NCBI RefSeq assembly: GCF_000004075.3
Contig: NC_026660.2
Span: 5,022,001 to 5,086,000 of the forward strand
DNA from: Cucumis sativus
Taxonomy: Eukaryota; Streptophyta; Magnoliopsida; Cucurbitales; Cucurbitaceae
Direction: 5' to 3'
Length of the DNA stretch: 64,000 nt
The translations under genes were made by a program, and so were the position numbers. The notes under the pieces are model-generated. The model had not been told where the DNA came from. It searched no databases and saw nothing but the letters and a program-made list of their open reading frames with translations. Numbering within the stretch: the stretch's first letter is position 1; each line of letters opens with the position of its first letter. Positions 24,956 through 35,800 of the stretch are shown here, piece after piece.

Positions 24956-24982
24956 TTACCCAAATTCAAGAGTCAGTTGCAT
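18974..24982 (-). CDS. URM1: URM1, ubiquitin-related modifier and sulfur carrier
   Basis: Ubiquitin-fold protein whose C-terminal glycine is adenylated and thiocarboxylated, supplying sulfur for 2-thiolation of wobble uridine in cytosolic tRNAs and acting as a protein modifier (family knowledge). Four exons on the minus strand keep phase: 24960-24982 (only 23 nt, MQLTLEF plus two bases), 19479-19554, 19277-19359, 18974-19091, giving 99 aa, the normal length. The join restores EFGGGLELLC across the first intron. The protein ends STLHGG with the required C-terminal Gly-Gly. The core segment [18 protein letters not shown] is typical. Intron 1 is 5.4 kb because a Ty3/gypsy element sits in it. The shorter frame that starts inside intron 1 sequence at 19589 (MDMTLIL) is an artefact of reading through the acceptor. 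Confidence 0.93.
19758..19892 (+). repeat. 5' LTR of the Ty3/gypsy element
   Basis: 135 bp, starting TGGTGTAAAC and ending GTTTACACCA, so its ends are a 10-base inverted repeat with TG..CA termini. It contains TATAAATAAAG at about 19821-19831, a likely TATA box. The length is very short for a Ty3/gypsy LTR. Confidence 0.9.
19896..19907 (+). other. Primer-binding site, initiator tRNA-Met type
   Basis: TGGTATCAGAGC lies three bases after the 5' LTR and matches the 3' end of plant initiator tRNA-Met, the usual primer for LTR elements. Confidence 0.88.
19955..20930 (+). pseudogene. gag remnant
   Basis: Broken frames. At about 20630-20800 one frame gives a retrotransposon gag core ([22 protein letters not shown]). 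Upstream pieces are acidic and basic low-information sequence. Stops and frameshifts separate the pieces, so no product is expected. Confidence 0.7.
21119..24030 (+). pseudogene. pol remnant (RT, RNase H, integrase)
   Basis: In order: the RT entry segment [19 protein letters not shown] with a following HIQPSMSPC at about 21150-21300; the RT active-site box ([10 protein letters not shown]) at about 21618-21650; RNase H pieces at about 22010-22098 and 22812-23075, the latter ending in a DALSRK motif; an integrase H2C2-type segment ([19 protein letters not shown]) at about 23270-23330 and a CVVCQRAK piece at about 23400-23425; then a C-terminal tail at about 23890-24030. The frame changes several times, part of the integrase is missing and a foreign insertion splits RNase H. 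It is non-functional. Confidence 0.85.
22100..22811 (+). mobile_element. Fragment of a second LTR retrotransposon nested in RNase H
   Basis: The RNase H reading breaks after GVV (about 22098) and resumes at the next expected residues (SQGGHPVE) at about 22812. The 0.7 kb between starts with a polyprotein-end-like segment (PITKSKAKK then [12 protein letters not shown], about 22138-22215), followed by LTR-like DNA with a TATA-like CCTATAAAATG (about 22553) and two 33-base near-identical direct repeats containing CCCCATGCATG (about 22447-22535). It resembles the 3' end of another Ty3-type element. Confidence 0.6.
24035..24050 (+). other. Polypurine tract
   Basis: A 16-base run of G with one A lies immediately before the 3' LTR, the normal site for plus-strand priming. 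It is unusually G-rich. Confidence 0.8.
24051..24183 (+). repeat. 3' LTR of the Ty3/gypsy element
   Basis: 133 bp, matching the 5' LTR along its length but with scattered substitutions and small indels near its start. It ends GTTTATACCA and is followed by the CATAC target duplicate. Confidence 0.88.
24934..24955. repeat. (GA)n microsatellite touching the URM1 exon 1 donor
   Basis: About 11 GA units on the + strand. On the minus strand it is a CT run that begins four bases into URM1 intron 1, directly after GTAA. Confidence 0.85.
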
Positions 24983-26157
24983 TTTCAAATTCCTTCCGCG
25001 GAACCCTAAAACCCTGGAGAGAAAGAAGACAAAGATCACAGCTTTGAGTTAGAGTACAAAATATTTATATAGTCCTCGCAAAAGTTGTTATTTTAAAATG
25101 TATTTATTTATTTTTAATAGGACTCGACCCTTAGACGTTAGAAGGAGGTAACTTCGTTATCAATACTTCATAACTTGTTTATTTATTTACGATTAAACAT
25201 TTTGTCAATTGGTTATAAATACATCCTACTAATATTATTACACTATATCAATCAACTCTCTAATCTTTCACTTCCACTTTCTAATGTTGATCCAACTTTT
25301 TAAAACTCAATTTTTGCTTCACTCACTTCCTCTCAACCCTAGCTCTTACTACAATGTTTCGTTTTAATAATTTGAAATTGATGCCATGTTTGCAAAAGTA
25401 TATGAAGAAAAAAACTTAGCCAGATTATATTTTTGGCATCCCGAAGTAGTTGATAAAAAGTGGGAAATAATGATGCATATCAAAGGAAATGAAAGGGAAA
25501 AAAGAAGAAGACTACAATTTTTGTAGTCCCAATGTAGAATTATAGATATTTGCGGCAATAGAATAGATAAAGATATAACTTTTTTTTGTTTGTTCGTAAA
25601 GGTTATTTGACGTTTAGTTTTAGTTTGTGAATTGTGTGTGTGAGCGCGTGTGTGTGTCTCTCTCTCTCTATGGAATATGATGAACAATTGGAACCAATTT
25701 TATAGAGCGATAATGGAGTTTTTTTACGATTGGCAGCGGTAATTGGGAGTTGTGGGTTTCATCAAGATTACAAATTCCAGTTTGGTTTCGTCTCCTATTT
25801 CGAAAGAAATTGAGTTGTTCGGAGGAAAGGAAGTGCATCCCAAATCGTAACCCGTCCCCTTCAGAATTCCGACCTTCTTCCTCCTTCCACCCTTGAAAAA
25901 CTCCGATTCTGCTCTCAAATCTCCTCTTCCGCGATTTTGGAACCCTCCATTACAAACCCCAACACTTCCTTTTTCTGCCTTGAACTTCCTTCCCATATCC
26001 CCCTCAATAGCTTCCCAATTAAGACGGAAGTTTTCTTTTGGCTGACTATGAGGGAGTTTTTTCTCGTTGCATCACACGGTTTTAGTCTGTACTAGGTGTT
26101 TGGACGATTCAAGTGTTTCTTTCTTTTCTCGCCGCTGCGTTCTGAGTTTTTCAACTC
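24983..26157. promoter_or_regulatory. Shared divergent promoter region of URM1 (-) and PEX16 (+)
   Basis: The two start codons are 1175 bases apart on opposite strands with no gene between. The region holds the URM1 leader (to about 25060), an AT-rich middle, GT and CT runs at about 25634-25670 and the PEX16 leader. Frames seen on the minus strand here have no recognisable product. Confidence 0.6.
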
Positions 26158-27199
26158 ATGGAAGCTTACAGGAAGTGGGTTAGGGATAACAGAGACTATC
26201 TTCACTCTTTTGAGTCTCTTGCGAATGTAAGAAACTTGCTGTTTTCTCTATTTGATCTCATTTGCGATTTGATTTGGTTCATTTCTTTCTTCTTTAATCT
26301 CTTTTTATAGCTTTTTTACATTTTCTGTTGAGTGCTATTTCTTTCTTTTTAGGCTATTTTAGCTTTGCAACTAGTTTACTTCAATCATCATCTGCAGCTA
26401 GATGGCATGTTGGCATGTATGTCATGATGTGGATTTCAGTTTTTTTTTTTTTTTCACAAAAAGGAGTAAATTGCCAACAGATGCTATCCTATCCATATAT
26501 CTGATAGTCATGAGCACAAAGACCATTAAGTTGCTTTCTTCAATTGTTAATTCTTTAAAAATGAAGATTGTTGAACTACGGCCAGTTTAACTAGTTTTGA
26601 ATGCTTACCACTAGTCGATTGCCGACATTATTTCAGTTTTGAATTGAAGAAAGTTTAGGGAAACTGCACTTAGGTGCGTTTACTGTTAAAACACAGACCT
26701 AATCGTCATTGAGTTCGTATGGATCTTATTCTTAGATATAATTTGGATGTTTTTTATGGTTTGTGTGTAAGTTGTTTAGGTATTTAACTATACGGGTGTG
26801 CTCTTAAGAAAATACCAATTTGTTTGCACGTTAGTGAGTGAGCCTTTTCTAACTGTTTGATCACAAGCAATTGTATCCCCCTGTAATTGATCATTTATTG
26901 CTTGGTTTTGGCCTCATTATAGTTCAAAACAACCTATTGGAATTTCCTTTCAATGAGAGAAATTGAATAGAATGCCCAAAGATGAATCACTGTACTTTGT
27001 CAGACATGGTTATTCAATCGATACTGTATTGTCAGTATATGATCTTCTCTAGAGTTGTAGAACAATTTTCTTGCCATTTGTAAATAGAACTAGGGTGGTG
27101 GAATCTTGTTTAAAGATTATGGAAATATCAAGGTTGGATTAGTTTTCATTTGCTAATTGGGAAGGATTAGAGGAAGGCCATTGAACTTGTTGGAGGATT

Positions 27200-27238
<39 letters not shown>

Positions 27239-30200
27239 CAATTGCTTTCATTGAGGGGAAAAAAAAGGAAAGAATACAAGACATATGAATCAAGTTAGAA
27301 AAACAGCCCAAAAAAACCCCCACCAAGAAAAGAGATTACAATTAAGTAAGTTTTTTGCTTAGGGAATAATTATGAAAAGTCTTTGAAACTAAAACCCAAA
27401 GAGGACGTGAAACCTCACCAAAGGCCAAACTTCACTAGGGTCCCTCTCCACACCATGAAGCACTCTATTGTTCCTCTCTCCCAAAATCCCACAACAATGC
27501 GCACACAAACCAAAGAAAACAACTTTCTCTTTGAAAGGCAGATGGAGGAGGAACTCTTCAATCATCAAACAAACATCCCTCTGATGAGCAAGGGATAAAT
27601 CAATCTCATAAAAGAAGTCATTTCACACATATCTCGCAAACTGGCACTCCTAGAGAAGGTGGTCCAGATTTTCCTTGCTTGTCGACAAATAATACAACAG
27701 AAAGGACCCAGTAACGAAGGCAGACGTTTTCAAAAGCCTATCTATCATGTTTACACGACCAATAAAAACTTACCACTAAAAGAACTTGAGTTTTTTTGGA
27801 ATCTTGATCCTCTGTAAAACATCAAAGACCAACTCACCAACAGAAGAGAGATCCAACAAAATCCTAAGGAATGACTTGCAAGAGATGCCTCCAAAGGGAC
27901 GTTCCTTTCAAAAGCCTATCCATCGTGTTCATTTAAGTCTCTTGTATGGATACATAATCCTATGATTAATTTAGGGTTCTACTAGATATTCATTTTAGGA
28001 AAATTGTGCTAAGCCAATTAAGTTTTTTCATATTACTTCCAATCTATTATGTGTATATATAAGAAATGAGACTTTTCATTGATGAAATGAAAAAAAGAAT
28101 TATGCTCAAAATACAATGAAACAAAATAAGCAAAATAAAGTAAATACAACCAATCGTAACCCATAATATAACTAATCAAGAAAAGTAAAGCAAATACATC
28201 AGAGTACAACCCATAACTGAACATATTGGATTTGAACGGAACTCCAAACACCCTCTGAATGTGAAACTATGAGAAAAACATCTATGTGATTAGGACAAAC
28301 GATGGATACAAGCTAAGGGAGGGAGAAACAACTCCAACTTCAACGAACGGATGAGAAAACCAGCAATGCATAAAACCAAAACCATATAAAAGGACCAACT
28401 CGACTGGTGCATTTAGTATTATATAAATTAATCCAAACATATAAAAGTTGATTACCATTTGTTTATGAGAAAATACAAGTCTTTGTTTCTATTTGTGAAG
28501 ATTGGCGAATAGGAGGTATTTTCATGAAAGCTCCAAATCAGCTCAATTGAACTATTTTTGTAACTTGAGGTAAATTTTTTGGCTAATTACTTGAGGAGGA
28601 AAGCGTAACTGTTTATTTGAGTTTGTTAAGAATAATTAATTATTCTTTATGGTGTATAGATTTCCTTTCTTAGAAGGGACTCGTTTTTCTTGTATGTTAA
28701 TGCGTGTGTGTGTATGCTATTTTGGCAAGTGATGAATGGATAAGAGCATTTTTTTTTCTTACACTGACTGATTAGTGATTTCAGGCAAGCTTTTCCTTTC
28801 ATTTATTTTATTGAAAGTGGTTATCTTAGAAAAGAAACAGTGCCATTATACAATGGTGCATGATGTATTTTTGTCATTTCATATTTGTTTGACATTTTGC
28901 AGCTTAATTACTCATCAGTTTTTTAAAACTGTTAAAGTCAACTGTTTGTAGAACTGAGAGTAATAATGACGTATAAATTTGTAAACTTCTACCTCTTATA
29001 TGGTTCTTAATACGGTGCAGGGTTTGACGTGGCTTCTTCCTGAACGGTTTTCTGATTCAGAAATAGGACCAGAAGCAGGTTTTGTGAAACTTTGGTAACA
29101 CTTGACTGCTTCTTCTTAGCTTGGAATTTGTGGTGTCCGGGTCCCTGTTGATGAAAATGCATGTCTTTATTTTTTCTTACTTATAAAAGTTATAAATTTA
29201 CAGAAGCCTATATCAAAGATTCAAAACCCATTTTATTTTGATTTAAACAAAAACGAAGAGGTCCACTTTGTTCCCTAAAAATAGAAATATAGAACGGACT
29301 TTCAACTCTTTTTCACTTTAACATTGTTTTATATATTTTGTTAACTGGGGTGCTGGCCTACTTCTTGCATTATGCTCTTAGCCTTCCTCAATTAACGTTT
29401 GTGGAAGTTTCATCCTCCAATTCTGATAGCCAGCAAGGCTTCTTTTTTTTCCTTTTCTTTTTTGTTTAAAAGAGAGTAATTCTGTTTTCATCCTAGCCTC
29501 CTAGGGGTTTGAAGTTAGGAACTCTGGAAGGTATCTCCCATTCTCCCTGCATTGCGAGTTGGTACCAACAAATATGTGAAATTAATTAATTAACTACTAC
29601 ATTGTTGTTTTCTGCCATTTTCTTGTGAAATGAACACTGGTTACTGGCTTCTTTGTTCTTAACTTTTTTACTTGAACTAAGTGGATCATTTGCAATTTCC
29701 AATCTGTTATTAATTAGTTTAGGGATTTCTGCAGTTTCTGCCGCTGTTGGCATTATCACTGCAGTCAATGAACACATAATTGAAACAGCTCCAACCCAGA
29801 TGCATGTAAACGCAACTGTGCCATCTTCATTTCCTTATTCATTGTGCATATCTGCTCTGAAAAACTTGGAAACATTGATTGAGGTTGCTGCACAACAATA
29901 TTATGGTGATGATAAACGATGGAACTTTATTGCTGTTACAGAGGCTATGAAGTAAGACACACTTGAGTGTGGGAGTGCCATCTTTGTATCTTCAGATACA
30001 TTTTTATTGCATATTCTTTGCATTTTCATTCCTAGTTGTTGGATTTCAGGGTACTATTTAGATTAGCTCTGTTCAAGAATAGTGGGTACAAGATACTTCT
30101 TGAAGGAGGCGAAACAACAAATAGTGAAAGGCATCTGGAAACTTCAACTTCTCATCACAAAGCTAATGCTTTTACAAAGCATGGCGGGCATCATGCGTCT

Positions 30201-31452
30201 GGCTTTTCAGGAGATCTTAACGGACATAGTCCATGGAATCTAGAAGGGAGGGCATTATCTGCATTAAGCAGGTTTGGGGAAAATGCTCGGATGACTTCAC
30301 CACCAGCATGGTCGTACCGGGTTCAACACCAGCATGCAATATTGAATCCTCCAGGTTCCTATGAATACTATCAGTTTGTTTGATTATGATCCCAACTTGC
30401 TCGACTTTTGTTGGGAATGTCCTCTGACAATTCATTGTGTCTCTACAGCTACGATACCTGAGAGGCCTACACTTTCCACTATTTTGTCTGAACAGGGTCA
30501 TCGTGGGGCTCTTTTCATTACTGGAGAAGTACTTTTTATAGCCAGACCGCTAATTTACGTTCTTTTAATCCGCAAGTATGGGAGTCGGTCGTGGACTCCT
30601 TGGTTTCTTTCTCTGGCTGTGGACCTCCTCGGGACAAGCTTTCTATCATATGCTACCTCAGCTTCAGCAAGTAGAAAAGATCAAAGACCATGCCTTTCTG
30701 ACTCTGAGAAGGACGAGGTTGGGTTCTCCCATTCAAAATCCATGAATTTGATTGTCATACTCATACATAATAACTTCCTCAGGTTAAAAGACGTGTGCAT
30801 GGTCTCTAAACTATAATTCTCGTATTAACATCCAGCATGTTTTATTTGTTTCAGCTGAGAAGACGGAAGATGCTCTGGGCATTTTACCTCATGAGAGACC
30901 CATTCTTTGAGAGATATACAAGGTGCATCTGTGATGTAACCACGTATTTGATTTAGTTTGTTGTCTTTTCGTTAAGTTTTGCTTCAGAACTTTTCGGTTC
31001 TTTAAAGTTCTTTTAGATTGTAACCTTTTGTTTAGTTAGTTACCAGTGTGTAATATTAGGTTGTTGTGGTTTAGTATTTAAACTGATCCCATAAACTCTT
31101 TAATGATAACGTTTGAGATGTTATTCAGTTTTATGTTTTTATGGTTTAGGTACTTTTTGAATCCTGGATTTGTAGTTTTGAATTGTAATCGTTTCTGTTG
31201 AATTTTTTTCAGGCAAAAACTTGAAGGGGCCGAAAAAGTTCTGGAACCTGTACCTTTTGTTGGATTCCTCACAGGTTCTAAATGCATAGATTTGAGATAG
31301 TTTTACTGTTTTAGTGTTTATTAAGATTATGCAATTTTCTCAGATCTGTTACTATAAATAATGGCTGATTTTAACTGTGTTGATGTGCAGCAAAAATTGT
31401 GGAGCTTATTGTTGGAGCTCAGACAAGATATACTTACATGTCAGCCTCATAA
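26158..31452 (+). CDS. PEX16: PEX16 (SSE1), peroxisomal membrane biogenesis protein
   Basis: Peroxin needed for ER-derived peroxisome membrane formation and for storage oil and protein body development in seeds (family knowledge). Eight exons keep phase: 26158-26226, 29021-29078, 29735-29951, 30050-30354, 30449-30717, 30855-30922, 31213-31274, 31391-31452, giving 369 aa, close to the usual 367. The N-terminus MEAYRKWVRDN is the conserved start. A hydrophobic segment around residues 40-60 (AAVGIITAVN) and later ones in exon 5 (ALFITGEVLFIARPLIYVLL) fit membrane regions. The C-terminus has conserved RRRKMLWAFYLMRDPFFERY. Four introns use weak donors (GTTTTG, GTTCCT, GTTGGG, GTTCTA). Intron 1 is 2.8 kb with LINE debris. 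Confidence 0.95.
27240..27960 (-). mobile_element. LINE fragment in PEX16 intron 1
   Basis: On the minus strand one frame around 27630-27700 reads as a broken C-x-x-C...H-type zinc segment of a non-LTR reverse transcriptase tail, and the copy ends near 27240 with AATGAAAGCAATTGC, a usual LINE 3' end. A TA run and an AG run (about 27200-27238) abut that end. No intact frame. Confidence 0.45.
28055..28400 (-). mobile_element. Second LINE-like 3' fragment in PEX16 intron 1
   Basis: On the minus strand the block ends at about 28065 with CATTTCATCAATGAAAAGTC, the kind of sequence that closes plant LINE copies. No coding motif is secure, so this is a weak call. Confidence 0.3.
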
Positions 31453-33080
31453 GATGAGAGAGGGAAATTGGAGTTTACACTTTTCTGGTCCTTGAATGAA
31501 GCTTCAAAGTTTTCCCTCCTGGTTTCTTCTTTTTTCTACTCTTCATAGGAATATTTTGTGATGTTTATTTTTGTATTGAACTATTTTGTGTGGTAATATA
31601 GCTATGTATAATTGCTGGTGAAATAAAATGTTTTTTTAGTTTGAAAATTTTATATTGGTAGCTTTATTTCAAATATGTAATTAAGTTAGGTCCACTATAG
31701 ATTATATTTAAAGCAGTAATTGACCCTAATATTCATTTTCTATTAAAAATCGGTACGTTGATATTCAATTGCCAATCAAGCTGATCTTTACAATCTGATA
31801 TTTTGTCAAGAAAAACAGTATTTCATGACTCCCATATATAATAACACCTAGACAAAGATGCACATTGTTTCTTTGAAAAGTTTAGAGATTTTGCTTTTAA
31901 AAAAAAAAAGTGAGCTATATTGAAGGTAAATGTTAGAGAACAAAATGGATGTGAAGGTGAAGACGTAACATTATAAAGAGATGGACGAAATCATTAATAA
32001 GTAGCGTTTATTTGACATGTCTTTTGAAATGGATACAAATGACCAAAGCATTTTCTTGTTAAAGAAATAGTGATTTGGGATAAAATAAAATTCTTGCAAA
32101 AGTAATAAAAGTGTTTGAAATAATTAAAAGTTACTTTTTAAACATTTGTTTATAATAATAATAAAAACAAGAAATTGAGCAATTCTATAACAAATCTAAA
32201 ACACTTTTAATATGTTTAGCACCAAAAGGTTGATGCATTCTTTTTAAAATGGCTTTTTGAAGTATTTAAAATATTGTTTATTACACTTCCAACTTATTTC
32301 TGCCTTTTGCATTTGGCTTTAAATGTTATCTTGGGAAAGATGAAACCCACTGTAAAGCAATGGTGAGAAAGTTGGTTCCATTTTTTAAAAATGAATAAAA
32401 TTCACAACTTAAAACTACTAATTTGATTATAATTCAACGGTGTTAAAACATTATGCATCTATGTTAAGGTGAAATTCAAATTTGTTTATAATGGAACGAG
32501 TAGAAGGACCATTGATTCCTTGGTCAGATGAGCAAAGATGTGTTTGATCCTAAAATTGGTTTTAGTATTAAAAGTTAAAGAAGTTGGATTTGTTTTGTTT
32601 TCTTTTAGAATAACTTGGGAAGCCTTTGCCCTCTAAATTCATATATCTAGGATAGGACAGAGCAGGCATAGTTTACTATTTATTTATGCATGGGTTTAAA
32701 TTTATTGTATGTCTATGAATTTGATTGAAAAAAGTTTACAAATATTGTTTTGAAATAAGTTAGAAAGTTGATGGAATAAAATGAAAGGGAGTGTAAATGA
32801 TTGGAATGAAAATGATAATAAATTGTAAGTTGGAAAGATAAATACAAGGAAAGGAAGAAGGAAGGGTTGAATGAAAAAAGAGAGAAGTAGAGGGAGAAGG
32901 GAAATGGAATTAAAAGAAGTGTGGAATTGCAATAGCATAGAAATTTATGAAGTGAAGTCAACGTCCACTGATTATTGTAAACAAATTAAAAAGAAAGAAG
33001 AAAAGAAAAGAAAGGGGTAGGGACATTTTGGGAGGGACCCCCATTAAGAAAAACCGACGTGGACCACACCCATTGAAGAA

Positions 33081-33158
33081 GGGAAGGGAAGGGTTGGGGA
33101 CTGGGGACTGGGGACTGGGGACCGGGGCTTGGGGCCTGGGGCCTGGGGACTGGGGCCT
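33081..33158 (+). repeat. G-tract minisatellite (GGGGACT/GGGGCCT units)
   Basis: About ten runs of four G, spaced every 6-8 bases, in 7-base units GGGGACT, GGGGACC, GGGGCTT and GGGGCCT, preceded by three GGGAA units. The array could form a G-quadruplex on the + strand. Confidence 0.9.
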
Positions 33159-35238
33159 GCCATTGCCCCATTTGCCCATTCTACTTTCTTTTAGCTGTGT
33201 GGGCCCCTCCCCCTTTTCATCGGTGCTATTTAGTGCCACCAGGTCCCACCACCCGTGAATCCCCCCCTCCCACCTCCTTTTCTTTTCTTTTTCTTTTTTT
33301 ATTTTCAATTAACTTGGAATTAAAGGGGGCCACTCTCTTCTTCTTCTTCTTCTTCTTCCTAATGCATTTTGGTTCGTTGGTACCTGGTAAGCCCCACTTC
33401 CTGACCTGAAAATTACATGTTTTCTTTCTCATGTTTTTACTCATACTTCATCCTCTATATTTTATACCTCACTTTTCAATACAATTCTTTCAATTACCAG
33501 TTTACAGAATTTTTAATTTTATTTCTAAGCACTGCTTACTTCATTTCAAAAAGAAAACAAAAGAATCTAAAACTAAAAAGATAATGATGATGGGGTTATA
33601 TAATGGGCCTAGAGGATATGGTTGAACGGTCAGATCCAGCAATTGGGCTGGACCCACCCCAACACAAAAGTGACGGACACGGGAAGCTTGGTAGGGTGCA
33701 TCACATGCGAGTAACCCCTACATTCCCCACGAATGAGATTCTTAGTGGGCTACGTAAAAAGCCCATCCACGTTTGACGCCACCCCCCACCCTCCTTTCCT
33801 ATCTATACAACGTAACATTCTCTTTCTTTTCTTTTTTTTTTTTCCATTGTTTAAGCAAAATTGTACAAACCACCCATAAGTAACACCCTTCATCTATCAA
33901 TAATGGTATCTTCAACAATGACTTATTAGAATAAAAATCAAAAGGAATTAGAAGTAAGAAACTTAAAAACCTTCAAAATGAAAATTTAACAACTAAGGTT
34001 GAAAGGAAGTGAATAAGTTTGTTTGTTTGTTTTGCAATATAAGTTTCGATAAGGGAGGGGGCCAAAAGTGCAAGGAAAAGGGAGAGAGACAATAGCAAAA
34101 AGGGGATTGTGTTTTGTGGGGGAAAGAAAAGGGGAAGGGGGCCATGCCCTATGCCTATTTCTTGTGCAGCATAACATTAATGGCCCACTCCATTTTGTCC
34201 ACTTTTACAATGCATTTAACCATTCCCCCCTCCCACATCTTCCTTTTCCAACTTTCTTTTTTTTTTTCTTCTCCAACCTTTTGTGTATATATATTTCATT
34301 TAGCGACTCCTTTAAAAGTTATAATTAAAACCTAATACAAAATAAGTAAATATCATTTGTTAAATTGATGAAAAATATTGTTGGTCCATAAAACTCCCAC
34401 ACTATTCTTTTGATTTTCTCTCAACTAGCTTCTTTTGTATGGTCTTGTCATTTGAATTGACTCATCAATGTATGATTTTGACTCTACTACTCTTCCATGT
34501 TTATGTTAGTATATAAAGTGTATAGTTATACTAAATAAAAAGGAATACGGTTGGAGATTTCGTTTAAACATGACTTGGTTCTCCCCTTTGGTATTATCAA
34601 AATAGCCTTTAGAATTATTAATGCTCTCTCTGACATATGCCAATTGTTATCTATAACTTCAACAATGTTAAAGATAGTTGTGATGCTCAAAGCTATTGAC
34701 TTCAGACTGCAGGGTGTTAAGGATGAGTTTGACTTCAGTTATTTCATATTCTTTGGCTTGACCGATAGACTTAGAACATAAAGACTCTTGAGTTTTTCTT
34801 TCTGAGAGTGTTTTCCTATGACATACCTCTTTTCTTTTCTTTTCTTTTTTGCTTAGGCTTGGATGTTGGATCTATCTATATATTTTGGCTTTGCCAATGA
34901 TAATAATCTTTGATAAGTGTATTATGTAGGCTGGTGGACTGTGCATGACTCCCCCATAGTATTGTTCTATGAAGTTTAAGAATAATAAAACCTTCCGTTT
35001 TTTTTAATAATTTATATTTGAACTGCTCATTATCAATTAATTACAACTAAAAAAGATTGGTTCAATTTTTAAAAAATGTTATAGGTTATTTGTCCAGAAT
35101 TTGGTTTGGTTAGTAGATATGAACCATAAATACGTTTTTCTAAACTTTTAAATTTATTCTATTTTGGTTATTGTATTTTAAGCTTAAGCTTTTAAATTCT
35201 TTCTACTTTAGTTATCAAGTTTTTGAAATATCTATAAA

Positions 35239-35800
35239 GGGCGAGAAGTTTCTTTTCCGTTGAGTCAAGCTACACTAATTTACTCTTGCTAAGGAGGCTC
35301 CTAAAAATAAGGGTAAGGACCGGGACTAGCCCTTAGAAGTAGCAACCTAGTTCACGAGGAAAAGGAAGCATGAAAAGGGGTCAAACTTGGAATTAGAGGT
35401 TTGATTCGAGCACCAAGAGGAAGCGCCTAAGGACGTCCAAAGGACTCTAAAAAGGAGCATTCTAATGAAATTTATATTCCGCAATATTCTTTGCGCCTAA
35501 TCTAATTCAACGCATATTTCATTGCGCCTTCGGTAAAGAAGCTCGGGACTCACTTCTAACCTCTCCTATTCTCCTTTATATATTATGATCTTTCTTAGAT
35601 ATTATGATCTTTCTTTCTTTCACCTTACCTATTGAAAACGGATTCCTACGATCATGCTTAGACTGATGACTCTTTCTCCACTTCTCATTCCCCAATGGCT
35701 ATTTTTTGGTCTGAAGTCTTAGTTCCATTAATCAGTCCTTCACCTAAAATGGGAATAATCTTCTTCTTATTCTTTTATTAATTGATTTATGTATAGGATT
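35239..35800. other. Possible mitochondrial DNA insert (NUMT)
   Basis: Composition changes abruptly to higher GC with non-repetitive sequence (for example GGACCGGGACTAGCCC at about 35318 and GAAGCTCGGGACTCACTTCT at about 35537), unlike the flanks and like plant mitochondrial spacer DNA. No gene is identifiable. The call rests on sequence style only. Confidence 0.35.

Noticed and set aside
25724..25996. 90-codon minus-strand frame between URM1 and PEX16
   Set aside because: No recognised domain, and it overlaps the probable PEX16 leader on the other strand.
34551..34781. 76-codon + strand frame in the PEX16-TCP spacer
   Set aside because: No family resemblance and no nearby exons; ordinary chance length for AT-rich DNA.
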